The notes beneath the pieces are model-generated. The model saw only the letters and a program-made list of their open reading frames with translations, was not told where the DNA came from and made no database searches. A stretch of DNA of 32,021 nucleotides from positions 1 to 32,021 of the forward strand of contig JAUSAO010000009.1 in NCBI GenBank assembly GCA_030652475.1. The letters run 5' to 3'. How positions within the stretch are numbered: the first letter of the stretch is position 1; each line of letters begins with the position of its first letter. The position numbers and the translations under genes were made by a program. Source of the stretch: Gallionella sp. (GTDB lineage: Bacteria > Pseudomonadota > Gammaproteobacteria > Burkholderiales > Gallionellaceae). This document shows, piece after piece, positions 1-8,778 of the stretch.

Positions 1-509
1 GGGTGATTGAATTCCCGCTCTTCGAGTACAGCGAGACGGAGAAGCGGTTCGTTTCGACGCACCATCCCTTTACCTCGCCGGTTCTGGAGGAACTCCCGTT
101 CATCGAAACGAATCCCGGCAAGGTTCATGCACGCGCCTATGATCTGGTCCTGAACGGATCCGAGATCGGCGGCGGCAGTATCCGCATCCACCAGAAGGAT
201 GTGCAAGCACTTATTTTCAAGGCGCTCGGCCTCAGCGAAGAGGAGGCCAGGAGCAAGTTCGGGTTTCTCCTCGATGCCTTGGAATACGGGACCCCCCCAC
301 ACGGAGGGATCGCCTTTGGCCTTGACCGTCTCGTCATGCTGATGACGGGGGCGGAGTCGATCCGCGATGTGATCGCCTTCCCCAAGACGCAGCGCGCGCA
401 ATGTCTGTTGACGCAAGCGCCCAGCGCGGTGGATGAGCGGCAGTTGCGTGACCTGCATATCCGTCTGCGTCATCAGGTTCAGGCTACCGTGGAAGTCGTG
501 CAGGAATAG
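1..509 (+). CDS. aspS: Aspartyl-tRNA synthetase, C-terminal part (5' end outside window)
   Basis: This is the last ~168 residues of a class II aspartyl-tRNA synthetase, which charges tRNA-Asp (or tRNA-Asp/Asn in non-discriminating forms) in the cytoplasm. The visible part contains the family's 'HHPFTSP' segment, the 'GGGSIRIH' segment, and the class II motif 3 region '[15 protein letters not shown]' with its ATP-binding arginine, followed by the usual '[10 protein letters not shown]' and the C-terminal helix. The reading frame is open from the first base and the true start lies upstream of the window. The stop at 507-509 is 2 bases from the next start, so the following ribonuclease gene is probably co-transcribed. 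Confidence 0.97.
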   Translation, partial: VIEFPLFEYSETEKRFVSTHHPFTSPVLEELPFIETNPGKVHARAYDLVLNGSEIGGGSIRIHQKDVQALIFKALGLSEEEARSKFGFLLDALEYGTPPHGGIAFGLDRLVMLMTGAESIRDVIAFPKTQRAQCLLTQAPSAVDERQLRDLHIRLRHQVQATVEVVQE

Positions 510-511
510 CC

Positions 512-868
512 ATGATGCGCCTGTTGCTGGCATGGCTGATGCTGGCCGCGCTGGGGATGCCAGTGCATGCGCACTCCGCGCCGCATGCCGGGCTGCTGAC
601 GATTGCTGCCGCCGAGCTGCCGTCAGAGGCGCATGACACTTTGCGCGCCATCAAGCAGGGCGGGCCGTTTGCCTATTCGCGTGACGGGATGGTGTTCGGT
701 AATTTTGAGCGCATCTTGCCAAAGCAGCCGCGTGGCTATTACCATGAATACACGGTGAAAACACCGGGTTTACGCAGTCGCGGGGTTCGCCGTATCGTCA
801 GCGGCACGCCGGGTGAGTATTATTACAGCGCGGACCATTATCAAACCTTCAAACGCATACGGGAGTAG
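512..868 (+). CDS. Secreted barnase-like guanyl-specific ribonuclease
   Basis: This 118-residue protein starts with a clear signal peptide (residues 1 to about 20, ending VHAHS), so it should be exported. The mature part matches the microbial ribonuclease (barnase/N1/T1) fold. A probable general base E79 lies in 'YYHEY', arginines R90, R93 and R94 follow in 'SRGVRRIVSG', and H109 lies in the near-barnase C-terminus 'DHYQTFKRIR'. Barnase cleaves single-stranded RNA after guanine using an equivalent Glu/Arg/His set. The next gene, 2 bases downstream, encodes a barstar-family inhibitor, which strongly supports the assignment. It sits between aspS and nudB with 2-base gaps, so it shares a housekeeping transcript. 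Its role could be nutrient RNA turnover, defence or competition; the sequence does not decide. Confidence 0.88.
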   Translation: MMRLLLAWLMLAALGMPVHAHSAPHAGLLTIAAAELPSEAHDTLRAIKQGGPFAYSRDGMVFGNFERILPKQPRGYYHEYTVKTPGLRSRGVRRIVSGTPGEYYYSADHYQTFKRIRE

Positions 869-870
869 CC

Positions 871-1260
871 ATGGCAGTACCACAACTGAACAATCTGGCA
901 GCGGCGGGCTGCCACAAGCTGGACTGTAGTGTGGAAATGCTGAGTGAAGCGGCGCAGCTCGCCGGATTCGGGTTGTTCGAGGCGGATTTGAAGGGGGTCA
1001 AGGGCAAGAAGAATCTGCTTGTTGCGCTGGCCAAAGCGACTGAATTTCCCAGTGAGTTTGGCGCGAATTGGGATGCGCTGGTTGACGTGTTGTGCGACCT
1101 GTCATGGCACGCTGCACCCGGTTATGTGTTGTTGTTGCGCAATGTCAGTCCTACGCTGGGTTTGTCTGCCAACGACAGGGAAATCGCGCAGGATATCTTC
1201 GATGACACGGTGGTGTACTGGCGGCAGCGCAACAAACCTTTCTGGGTCTTTTTTGCGTAA
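871..1260 (+). CDS. Barstar-family ribonuclease inhibitor (immunity protein)
   Basis: This 129-residue cytoplasmic protein belongs to the barstar family. Residues 59-75 ('FPSEFGANWDALVDVL') match barstar's barnase-binding helix 'YYGENLDALWDCL', and D68 and D72 correspond to the barstar aspartates D35 and D39 that plug the ribonuclease active site. It has about 35 extra N-terminal residues compared with classic 89-residue barstar, as is common in proteobacterial members. The gene starts 2 bases after the ribonuclease stop, giving coupled expression of enzyme and inhibitor, and ends 2 bases before nudB. The inferred job is to neutralise any ribonuclease that stays in or returns to the cytoplasm. 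Confidence 0.9.
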   Translation: MAVPQLNNLAAAGCHKLDCSVEMLSEAAQLAGFGLFEADLKGVKGKKNLLVALAKATEFPSEFGANWDALVDVLCDLSWHAAPGYVLLLRNVSPTLGLSANDREIAQDIFDDTVVYWRQRNKPFWVFFA

Positions 1261-1262
1261 TC

Positions 1263-1712
1263 ATGTCAGGTAAAAAACAGCCTGTTTCAGTACTGGTGGT
1301 GATTTACACATCAGAACTCGACGTGTTGTTGCTGGAGCGTGCCGATCATCCGGGCTATTGGCAATCCGTGACCGGCAGCCGTGAAGATGACGAAGACTTG
1401 CGCGCCACGGCGATGCGCGAAGTGCGTGAAGAGACAGGCCTGGATGTCAGTCTGTACACACTCACCGACTGGCAATTACAAAACAACTATGAAATTTATC
1501 CGCACTGGCGGCATCGTTACCCTGCCGGCATCACTCAAAACACCGAACATGTGTTTGCTTTGCAGTTGCCTGATCGCGTTCCGATAACGATAGCCGCACG
1601 CGAACATCTGGAATTTCGCTGGTTGCCGTGGCAGGATGCTGCGCAGAAAGTCTTTTCGCCGAGCAATCGTGCGGCGATATTGTCATTGCCCAATCGCAGG
1701 GTAACTTGCTGA
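1263..1712 (+). CDS. nudB: Dihydroneopterin triphosphate diphosphatase (Nudix hydrolase)
   Basis: This is a 149-residue Nudix hydrolase. The Nudix box G-x5-E-x7-R-E-x-x-E-E-x-G-L is complete at residues 38-60, with the metal-binding glutamates at 53, 56 and 57. The length, the N-terminus 'KKQPVSVLVVIYT' and the 'GYWQSVTGS' segment fit NudB, which removes pyrophosphate from 7,8-dihydroneopterin triphosphate in folate synthesis. An aspS-nudB neighbourhood is usual in betaproteobacteria and supports the name. The stop codon shares one base with the ATG of the next gene (TGATG at 1710-1714), which suggests translational coupling. Other Nudix substrates cannot be excluded from sequence alone. Confidence 0.88.
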   Translation: MSGKKQPVSVLVVIYTSELDVLLLERADHPGYWQSVTGSREDDEDLRATAMREVREETGLDVSLYTLTDWQLQNNYEIYPHWRHRYPAGITQNTEHVFALQLPDRVPITIAAREHLEFRWLPWQDAAQKVFSPSNRAAILSLPNRRVTC

Positions 1713-2632
1713 TGTTGAAGGGGGATACGGTGTTTAACCAGCTTGTTTTTGGATTGACTGAAAAGGGCGAACGCGAAATCCGCCTGTGCATGCTCAGCCT
1801 GAGCGGTGATGCACAGCTTATCCTGCCCTTGTTTGGCAAAAGCTCGACCGTTGATGAAGTTGTGGCCATGTTGCCCCCTATCGTGCGTTCCGGCGTGACA
1901 GGGATAGTCAGCCAATTGCTGGCAGCGGGATATATTGTTCAGCAGGAGGCGATACGATCAGATGCACGGGGCGAGGCTTGCTATACGGCGATGCCCGACA
2001 TCGACTTTCAAGCGGATAGCGGAGCGCTGAGTTCGCAAGCCGGGAGCCTTTTGCAATCCATTAACGGGATCAAACCCGATGTTGCGGAAATAAACCACAC
2101 TCTCAGGGTTATGGTTGAACAGGCGCTGCTGCACGCAGAACCGGAAAAACCATGCGGCGGCCGCGAAGCGGTAGCGGCGTCGAGTTCGGTCACTATGTTG
2201 GAGACTTTGCGCGAGTTGGCCTTCTTCAATGCGTTCACTGCGGCAGAGTTGTCGGAAGTTGCGTATATCGTGTTGTGGCACGAGCGGGAAAAGAACCAGC
2301 TCATTCTGCGTGAAGGTGAAGCCGTCAATTCATTCTTTGTGCTGCTGAACGGGGCGGCGGCGGTGCTTAAGGAGCAAAGTCCGATTGGCCTGATACAGCA
2401 AGGCGAAAGCTTTGGTGAGTTTGCCTATATCATGGGCGAGCGGGCAAGGCATACGGCCGATGTGATTGCGAAAAGTTACGTCGAGTTTCTGGAATTTCCG
2501 GCTGACAAACTGGAATTGGCTACGCCGCAGGTGCGCCTTCAGTTTGCCAGTGCCTTTGCGCGCATACAAACGCGGAGACTGATCTGCGCCAATGAGCAAA
2601 TTGTCAGTTTGCTGGCAAATAAATACAGGTGA
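1712..2632 (+). CDS. Cyclic nucleotide-binding domain protein with N-terminal winged-helix-like region
   Basis: This is a 306-residue protein using the ATG at 1712, which overlaps the nudB stop by one base. The frame is open from 1628, but that would need an 85-base overlap with nudB. Residues 165-290 form a cNMP-binding/CRP-like beta-roll, with the phosphate-binding cassette region '[12 protein letters not shown]' (231-242) and downstream 'RARHTADV'. Residues 8-80 ('[18 protein letters not shown]...') resemble the small winged-helix-like modules found at the ends of betaproteobacterial regulators; this is a weak inference. There is no HTH after the beta-roll, unlike CRP/FNR, and no kinase or channel domain, so the output is unknown. 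The stop overlaps a possible GTG of nadA, which follows immediately. Confidence 0.8.
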   Translation: MLKGDTVFNQLVFGLTEKGEREIRLCMLSLSGDAQLILPLFGKSSTVDEVVAMLPPIVRSGVTGIVSQLLAAGYIVQQEAIRSDARGEACYTAMPDIDFQADSGALSSQAGSLLQSINGIKPDVAEINHTLRVMVEQALLHAEPEKPCGGREAVAASSSVTMLETLRELAFFNAFTAAELSEVAYIVLWHEREKNQLILREGEAVNSFFVLLNGAAAVLKEQSPIGLIQQGESFGEFAYIMGERARHTADVIAKSYVEFLEFPADKLELATPQVRLQFASAFARIQTRRLICANEQIVSLLANKYR

Positions 2633-2643
2633 GATTGAACGGT

Positions 2644-3726
2644 ATGGCTGAATCCATTATTTCTGTGGCTTATGATCATCCGGGTTGTTCTACCGCCTCC
2701 GCGTGGGCCAGAAAGGCGCGCGAGCCGGATCCGCAGGAAAAGGCAGTGCTGATTGCGCGCATCAAACGCCTGTTGCGTGAGCAGGATGCCGTGCTGGTGG
2801 CGCATTACTATGTGCACCCCGATTTGCAGGATCTGGCCGAGCAGACGGGCGGCATTGTCTCGGATTCGCTGGATATGGCCAATTTCGGTCATCGACATCC
2901 GGCCAAAACCATCGTCGTGGCGGGCGTGCGCTTCATGGGGGAGACGGCGAAGATACTCAACCCAGAGAAACGCGTGCTGATGCCTGATCTGGAGGCGGAA
3001 TGCTCGCTCGACCTGGGCTGTCCGGCGGACGAATTTTCCGCGTTTTGCGATGCGCACCCTGAGCGCAGTGTGGTGGTCTATGCCAACACCAGTGCGGCGG
3101 TGAAAGCGCGCGCCGACTGGATGGTGACCAGTTCCATCGCCTTGCCGGTGGTTAAACATCTCATGGAACAGGGTAAAAAAATCCTCTGGGCACCGGATCG
3201 CCATCTGGGCGCCTATGTGCAGGAACAAACCGGCGCGGACATGCTGCTATGGCAAGGTGCGTGCGTGGTGCATGACGAATACAAGGCACAGGAACTCATC
3301 GCACTGAAGGCGCAATATCCGGGTTGTATCGTGCTGGTGCACCCCGAGTCGCCGCGTGCCGTGATCCAGCTGGCGGATGTGGTGGGTTCCACCACACAAC
3401 TCATCAACGCCGCGCGCAACACCGATGCCAAAGTCTTCATCGTCGCCACCGACAACGGCATCCTGCACAAGATGCGCACGCTGTGCCCGGACAAGCTGTT
3501 TCTGGAAGCGCCTACCGCAGGTGCGGGTGCCAATTGCACCAGTTGCAGTCATTGCCCCTGGATGGCGATGAACGGCCTGATTAATTTGGCACAGGTGCTG
3601 GAAACCGGCACGAATGAAATAGTTGTTGACCCGGCCATCATCCCGCGCGCCGTGCTGCCGATACAGCGCATGCTGGACTTCGCACGTCAGATCAGCCTGC
3701 CGACCAGCGGTATCGGCAACGCCTGA
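2644..3726 (+). CDS. nadA: Quinolinate synthase
   Basis: This 360-residue quinolinate synthase condenses iminoaspartate with dihydroxyacetone phosphate to quinolinate in de novo NAD synthesis. NadA needs a [4Fe-4S] cluster. Candidate ligands are in '[10 protein letters not shown]' (C120, with C126 nearby), 'WQGAC' (C207) and the C-terminal 'CTSCSHC' group (C298, C301, C304). Conserved segments '[14 protein letters not shown]', 'SDSLDMA' and 'FMGETAKIL' are present. The ATG at 2644 is chosen because an AGGTGAG ribosome-binding site sits 10 bases upstream; an in-frame GTG at 2629 overlapping the previous gene is possible. It is probably co-transcribed with the cyclic-nucleotide-binding protein, although no functional link between the two is known to me. 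Confidence 0.95.
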   Translation: MAESIISVAYDHPGCSTASAWARKAREPDPQEKAVLIARIKRLLREQDAVLVAHYYVHPDLQDLAEQTGGIVSDSLDMANFGHRHPAKTIVVAGVRFMGETAKILNPEKRVLMPDLEAECSLDLGCPADEFSAFCDAHPERSVVVYANTSAAVKARADWMVTSSIALPVVKHLMEQGKKILWAPDRHLGAYVQEQTGADMLLWQGACVVHDEYKAQELIALKAQYPGCIVLVHPESPRAVIQLADVVGSTTQLINAARNTDAKVFIVATDNGILHKMRTLCPDKLFLEAPTAGAGANCTSCSHCPWMAMNGLINLAQVLETGTNEIVVDPAIIPRAVLPIQRMLDFARQISLPTSGIGNA

Positions 3727-3842
3727 TTTGTCGCATATAGACGACGCGCGCAGGCGTCGAACTGAATGAAATTGCGCAAAGTCACGAGGACAACGGCTCG
3801 CCTATCAGTAGGCGCTACCCAATTCAGAACAAGAAAGTCGCC
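3727..3842. other. Intergenic region with two short hairpins
   Basis: This 116-base gap follows nadA. It contains a 6-bp stem CGACGC/GCGTCG (3742-3759) and a 6-bp stem CGCCTA/TAGGCG with a TCAG tetraloop (3799-3814). Neither is followed by a T-run, so neither is a convincing intrinsic terminator. The second lies about 30 bases before the next start and could affect its mRNA. No clear -35/-10 pair was found. Confidence 0.35.
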
Positions 3843-6719
3843 ATGCCCATCACCTGGAATATTAGCTTAGTCACTTTATCCGTACTGATCGCCATAACAG
3901 GCTCTTTTACCGCGCTGACCCATGCACAGCGCATGCGTGAAATCGAGGGACGGTGTTCGCGGATATGGTTATGGGTGGGCGGGCTGACGCTGGGGGTGAC
4001 CATCTGGACCATGCACTTCATCGGCATGCTGGCATTCCATTTGCCGATAGCCATCTCATATGATGTTCAGCTTACCCTGCTCTCGGTTGTGCCTGCGATT
4101 GCGGCGGCGCTGCTGGGTTTTTATCTGCTCTGCAGGCCTGAAATCAGGCTGAGTCAACTCATGGGCGGCAGCGTGCTGATGGGCCTTGGCATCAGTGTGA
4201 TGCATTACACCGGTATGGCTGCACTCAGGATGTCGCCGCCCATCACTTATTCCCTGCCTATCGTGGCACTGTCAGTGCTGATTGCGATGCTGGCCGCGCT
4301 CGGTGCCCTGCTCATCGTCTATGCCAGCGAAAAAAATGGCTGGAATTACTGGATGAGATACGGTGCAGGCGGCGCGATCATGGGATTGGCCATTTCAGGC
4401 ATGCACTACACCGGCATGGCCGCGGCAGAGTTCCCCCTCGGCAGCCTCTGTCTGTCTGATACATCAGGCATCGAATCGGATATGCTTGCCTTGCTGGTGT
4501 CCATGGGGGCGCTTTTCCTGTTTGCGGGCGGCATGCTGGCGACCTTGTTTGATCAGCGCATGGTATGGCAAAAGACCCAGGCCCTTGCGCAGTTGCAAGT
4601 TGTAAACGCGGGTCTGGAAGAACGTGCGCGACAGATGGCCGAGGCCATGAGCCAGGAATTTCGTGAAAGCGAGGCGCGTACCCGGCAGATTCTGGATGAG
4701 GCCATGGAGGCGGTGATCAGCGCCGATCAGGCAGGCAGGGTGGTCGGCTGGAATCGCGAGGCGGAGCGCATGTTTGGTTATGCGGCAGAGCAGGCAATCG
4801 GTCGGGATCTGTCCGAACTCATCGTGCCGTCGGCCCATCGTCAGGCACACCGGCTAGGCATGCAGCGTTTCGTGCAAACGGGGAGTACCACAATACTCGG
4901 TAAACGCATCGAAATAAGCGCTATGCGCGCCGATGGCACGGAGTTCCCCATAGAGCTCGCCATTTCGGCCATACGGCGGCAGGGCTGTTACCTGTTCAGT
5001 GCCTTTGTGCGTGATATGAGCGAACGCAAAACGACCGAGGAGGCCATGCGCATCGCCGCAGTTACCTTCGAAACGCAAGAGGGGATCATGATCACCGATG
5101 CCCAGGCGAATATTTTGCGTGTCAATCAGGCATTTCAGGATATCAGCGGTTACAGCGCAGAAGAGGTGATCGGGAAAAATCCGCGCATTCTGCAATCCAA
5201 ACGGCACGATGCGGCCTTTTATCAAGTCATGTGGTCTGCACTGTCCACTACAGGGAAATGGTCGGGCGAAATATGGGACAGGCGCAAGAATGGCGAAATA
5301 TATCCAAAAGAAATGACCATCACAGCCATTTGTGACGGGCAGCGCCAGGTGGCGAACTATGTGGCCGTGTTTACCGACATTAGCCGGCGCAAGCAGTCTG
5401 AACAGGAAATTTTTCAACTGGCTTTTTATGATCCGCTGACCAAGCTGCCGAATCGCCGCCTGCTGGCGGATCGCCTGTCGCAGGCGATGTCGGCCAGCCA
5501 TCGGGATGGTCGCCACGGCGCCCTGTTGTTTCTGGATATGGATCACTTCAAGGCGATCAACGATACGCAAGGTCATGCGGCGGGTGACTTGCTGCTGGTT
5601 GAAGTGGCGCAGCGCCTGCAAATCTGTGTGCGTGAAGGAGACAGCGTAGCGCGTCTGGGTGGCGATGAATTTATTGTGTTGCTCGAAGGGTTGAGCAGTC
5701 AAGCGGACGAGGCGGCCAAGCAGACGGAATTGATTGCGGAAAAAATTCGTCACGAACTGAGCCAGCCTTATACGTTTAAAGAGGGTGAACATCGCAGTAC
5801 CTCGAGTATCGGTGTCAGCCTGTTCCGGGGGCATCTGGAAAGTGTAGAGGATTTGCTCATGCACGGTGATGTCGCCATGTATCAGGCCAAGGCAGCGGGC
5901 CGTAATGCGATTCGTTTCTTCGACCCCAAGATGCAAACGGCATTAGACACGCGCATCGCCATGGAAACGGATCTGCGTCACGCGCTCGAAAAACAACAAT
6001 TTTGTCTTTACTATCAGCTGCAGGTCGACAGTCACGGCAGGGCGATAGGTGCCGAAGTATTGTTGCGCTGGCAACATCCTGAGCGCGGTTTTGTATTTCC
6101 TGATCAATTTATCCCGCTGGCCGAAGAAACCGGACTGATCGTGCCGATCGGGCTGTGGGTATTGGAAACCGCCTGCGCACAACTCAAAATATGGCAGAAA
6201 AATGCGCTGACCCGCAATTTGACTATTGCGGTGAACGTCAGTGCCCGGCAATTTCATCAGGATGATTTTGTCGCACAGGTACAGCGCGCACTGTTGGAGA
6301 GCGGTGCAAAACCTGCCCAGCTCAAACTCGAACTGACGGAGAGTACCGTGCTGGGCAATGTTGACAATACTATTGCCAAGATGCGCGAAATTAAAATGCT
6401 GGGAGTGAGCTTCTCGATGGATGACTTTGGCACCGGCTACTCTTCACTGCAATATTTGAAACGGCTGCCGCTGGACCAGATCAAGATCGACCGTTCCTTT
6501 GTGCGCGATATCACCAGCGATCCCAACGATGCAGCCATCGTGCAAACTATTATCGCGATGACCGAGGCGCTCGGGCTGAATGTGATTGCCGAGGGCGTGG
6601 AAACTGCAATGCAGCGGGACTTTCTGGATAAACACGGTTGCCATTCTTTTCAGGGTTATTTGTTCAGCAAGCCGATACCGGTAGGTGAATTTGAGGCATT
6701 ATTGACCGGCTGGCCATAA
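3843..6719 (+). CDS. MHYT-PAS-PAS-GGDEF-EAL membrane c-di-GMP signalling protein
   Basis: This 958-residue protein combines an N-terminal MHYT sensor with both c-di-GMP domains. The membrane part (residues ~5-235) has three MHYT motifs, MHFIGM (57-62), MHYTGM (120-125) and MHYTGM (187-192); the family is proposed to bind copper and sense a diatomic gas or redox signal. Two PAS domains follow (~278-393 and ~400-515). The GGDEF domain is intact (GGDEF 606-610) with an RxxD inhibitory site at 597-600, so cyclase activity with product inhibition is expected. The EAL domain carries EVL at 738-740, LTE (831-833), DDFGTG (860-865), K881 and 'AEGVE' (916-920), so phosphodiesterase activity is plausible. 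The net direction in vivo cannot be read from sequence. No strong ribosome-binding site precedes the ATG. Confidence 0.93.
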   Translation: MPITWNISLVTLSVLIAITGSFTALTHAQRMREIEGRCSRIWLWVGGLTLGVTIWTMHFIGMLAFHLPIAISYDVQLTLLSVVPAIAAALLGFYLLCRPEIRLSQLMGGSVLMGLGISVMHYTGMAALRMSPPITYSLPIVALSVLIAMLAALGALLIVYASEKNGWNYWMRYGAGGAIMGLAISGMHYTGMAAAEFPLGSLCLSDTSGIESDMLALLVSMGALFLFAGGMLATLFDQRMVWQKTQALAQLQVVNAGLEERARQMAEAMSQEFRESEARTRQILDEAMEAVISADQAGRVVGWNREAERMFGYAAEQAIGRDLSELIVPSAHRQAHRLGMQRFVQTGSTTILGKRIEISAMRADGTEFPIELAISAIRRQGCYLFSAFVRDMSERKTTEEAMRIAAVTFETQEGIMITDAQANILRVNQAFQDISGYSAEEVIGKNPRILQSKRHDAAFYQVMWSALSTTGKWSGEIWDRRKNGEIYPKEMTITAICDGQRQVANYVAVFTDISRRKQSEQEIFQLAFYDPLTKLPNRRLLADRLSQAMSASHRDGRHGALLFLDMDHFKAINDTQGHAAGDLLLVEVAQRLQICVREGDSVARLGGDEFIVLLEGLSSQADEAAKQTELIAEKIRHELSQPYTFKEGEHRSTSSIGVSLFRGHLESVEDLLMHGDVAMYQAKAAGRNAIRFFDPKMQTALDTRIAMETDLRHALEKQQFCLYYQLQVDSHGRAIGAEVLLRWQHPERGFVFPDQFIPLAEETGLIVPIGLWVLETACAQLKIWQKNALTRNLTIAVNVSARQFHQDDFVAQVQRALLESGAKPAQLKLELTESTVLGNVDNTIAKMREIKMLGVSFSMDDFGTGYSSLQYLKRLPLDQIKIDRSFVRDITSDPNDAAIVQTIIAMTEALGLNVIAEGVETAMQRDFLDKHGCHSFQGYLFSKPIPVGEFEALLTGWP

Positions 6720-6824
6720 AGCCGGATTTGCAGGTGCGGTTTTTATGGGAATCCATGCCTACGCGTTAACGATATACCGTGAATGACCGTTCGCGGAGCA
6801 CAAAAATCAGGACATACACGCATC

Positions 6825-7574
6825 ATGCAAATGCTCACTATCGCCACTTACAATATTCATAAGGGCTTTTCACACTTCAATCGGCGGGTGGTGGTGCATG
6901 ATTTGCGCGAGCGGCTGCGCGAGTTGAACGCCGATATCGTATTTTTGCAGGAAGTGCAGGGCGAGCATGCGCATCACGGGCAGCGTTTCAACAATTATCC
7001 CGATGGCGCACAGCACGAGTTTCTGGCGGATCAGCTATGGCCACATTCTGCTTACGGCAAAAACTCAGTGTATGAGGCCGGGCATCATGGCAATGCGATA
7101 CTCAGTCGTTTCCCGATTGTGCAATCATTGAATACAGATGTTTCTGCGCATCGTTTCGAGAGTCGCGGCCTGTTGCATTGCGAGATCGAGTCGGCTGGCG
7201 GGCCGCGGGTACATTGTTTGTGCGCGCATTTCGGCTTGTTCGCCAAGGGGCGGCGTGTGCAGACAGGGGCATTGATTGAATATGTACAGAACAGGATACC
7301 GCCCGATGCGCCGCTTATTATCGCAGGCGATTTCAATGACTGGCGCAATCAGATGAGCCACCCGCTTGCCAGTGAATTGGGCATGCATGATGTGTTTCAT
7401 CTGCATGGCGGCAAGGTGGCACGCAGTTTTCCGGCCAGATTGCCCATGTTTCGTCTGGACCGTATTTACGTGCGCGGTTTTACCGTGCAGCACAGCGAAG
7501 TGCATGTGGGCGGCGCATGGCAGCGTCTGTCTGATCACGCCGCGCTGTCGGCCAGCCTGAAGCGAAATGGCTGA
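6825..7574 (+). CDS. Endonuclease/exonuclease/phosphatase-family hydrolase
   Basis: This 249-residue protein has the metal-dependent EEP fold (DNase I/exonuclease III/sphingomyelinase superfamily). Key residues are visible: N10 in 'TYNIHKG', E43 in 'LQEVQ', D169 and N171 in 'AGDFND', and D237-H238 in 'LSDHAALS'. The start at 6825 is preferred because the conserved fold begins right after it and a CAGGA lies upstream; an in-frame ATG at 6783 would add 14 unconserved residues. The stop lies 8 bases inside the next gene, clsB, so the two are translationally coupled. This pair is common in betaproteobacteria. A role in phospholipid or membrane metabolism is inferred only from the neighbour; the substrate is unknown. 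Confidence 0.88.
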   Translation: MQMLTIATYNIHKGFSHFNRRVVVHDLRERLRELNADIVFLQEVQGEHAHHGQRFNNYPDGAQHEFLADQLWPHSAYGKNSVYEAGHHGNAILSRFPIVQSLNTDVSAHRFESRGLLHCEIESAGGPRVHCLCAHFGLFAKGRRVQTGALIEYVQNRIPPDAPLIIAGDFNDWRNQMSHPLASELGMHDVFHLHGGKVARSFPARLPMFRLDRIYVRGFTVQHSEVHVGGAWQRLSDHAALSASLKRNG

Positions 7575-8742
7575 CGGCCATCACCAGGTAGACGGTAACC
7601 AGCTCACGCTGCTGCAAAATGGCGCGGTATATTTTCCGCAGCTCTGTGCGGATATAGATGCTGCACAGAGCTTTGTTTATCTGGAAACCTATATCTTTTC
7701 CGATGATGAAACCGCTTACCAGGTGTCGCAAGCACTGCAAAAAGCCGCGCGGCGTGGCGTGGTGGTGCGTGTGCTGATGGACGGCTTTGGCTCGGTCAAG
7801 TTCCCGCAACGCTGGATGGAGGAATGGCGGGCGGCAGGGGTAGAGGCGCAATGGTTCAGGCGCAAAATTTCCCCGTTCACGTTGCGGCGCAATCGTTTGC
7901 GCCGTTTGCATCGCAAGCTGGTGGTGCTGGATGGTGAGGTGGCCTTTATCGGCGGTATCAACATCATTGATGATGCGACGGGAAACAGGGGGGGCGGTGC
8001 GCCGCGTTTCGATTTTGCGGTACGCGTGCAGGGCAGCGTGGCGGGCGAAATTCATATGACCATGCGCCGTATGTGGAGCGCGGTGTCATGGGCCAGCCAG
8101 CATTTGCGCGGAAAGCGGATTGAGCGATTCATCCTGGATTCGGCGCGGAGCGCCATCCTGTCCAATATCAGTCTGTTGTTGCGTGACAACCTGCGTCATC
8201 GTCGTGATATTGAGCGCGCCTATCTGGAGGCGATTGCAGGCGCGCAGCGTGAAGTGGTGATTGCCAATGCCTATTTTTTACCGGGACGGATTTTTCGTCG
8301 TGCCCTGATACAGGCAGCACAGCGCGGGGTGCGCGTGGTGCTGTTGCTGCAAGGTCGGGTGGAGCACCGCTTGCTGCATTACGCGACACACGCGCTTTAC
8401 CAGCAATTGCTGGCGGCGGGTATCGAAATTTACGAATATCAGGCCGGCTACCTGCATGCCAAGGTTGCCGTGGTAGATGGGGTATGGGCTACGGTGGGAT
8501 CATCCAATATTGATCCCTTCAGCTTGTTGCTGGCACGCGAGGCCAACCTCGCCATCATGGACGCCGGTTTCGCCACCGAGTTGCGCGACAAACTATTGTT
8601 GGCGGTTTCGAACGATACTTTGCGCATTGAACTATCGCACTGGAATCAGCAGGGTGCGTGGGTGCATGGGGTTTCCCGCCTGAGTTATGCCGTGGTGCGC
8701 ATGATGGTAGGAATGCTGGGGTACGGCAGGCGTGCGGATTAG
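7567..8742 (+). CDS. clsB: Cardiolipin synthase B (phospholipase D family)
   Basis: This 391-residue phospholipase D superfamily enzyme joins two phosphatidyl groups to make cardiolipin at the inner membrane. Both catalytic HxKx4D motifs are present: H115-K117-D122 ('HRKLVVLD') and H297-K299-D304 ('HAKVAVVD'). Each is followed by the expected G-(G/S)-x-N segment, 'GGINI' and 'GSSNID'. There are no N-terminal membrane segments, which fits the ClsB type rather than ClsA. It overlaps the upstream EEP-family gene by 8 bases. Length is close to the family norm and nothing is missing. Confidence 0.93.
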   Translation: MADGHHQVDGNQLTLLQNGAVYFPQLCADIDAAQSFVYLETYIFSDDETAYQVSQALQKAARRGVVVRVLMDGFGSVKFPQRWMEEWRAAGVEAQWFRRKISPFTLRRNRLRRLHRKLVVLDGEVAFIGGINIIDDATGNRGGGAPRFDFAVRVQGSVAGEIHMTMRRMWSAVSWASQHLRGKRIERFILDSARSAILSNISLLLRDNLRHRRDIERAYLEAIAGAQREVVIANAYFLPGRIFRRALIQAAQRGVRVVLLLQGRVEHRLLHYATHALYQQLLAAGIEIYEYQAGYLHAKVAVVDGVWATVGSSNIDPFSLLLAREANLAIMDAGFATELRDKLLLAVSNDTLRIELSHWNQQGAWVHGVSRLSYAVVRMMVGMLGYGRRAD

Positions 8743-8778
8743 GGTGGGCGTGTCGTCGGTGTACGCGGTTTCTTCGAT

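Noticed and set aside
2539..3228. 229-codon minus-strand frame
   Set aside because: It is antisense to nadA and the end of the cNMP-binding gene, and has no supporting motif.
4854..5936. 360-codon open frame on the minus strand
   Set aside because: It is antisense to the PAS and GGDEF domains of the MHYT protein, with no domain of its own.
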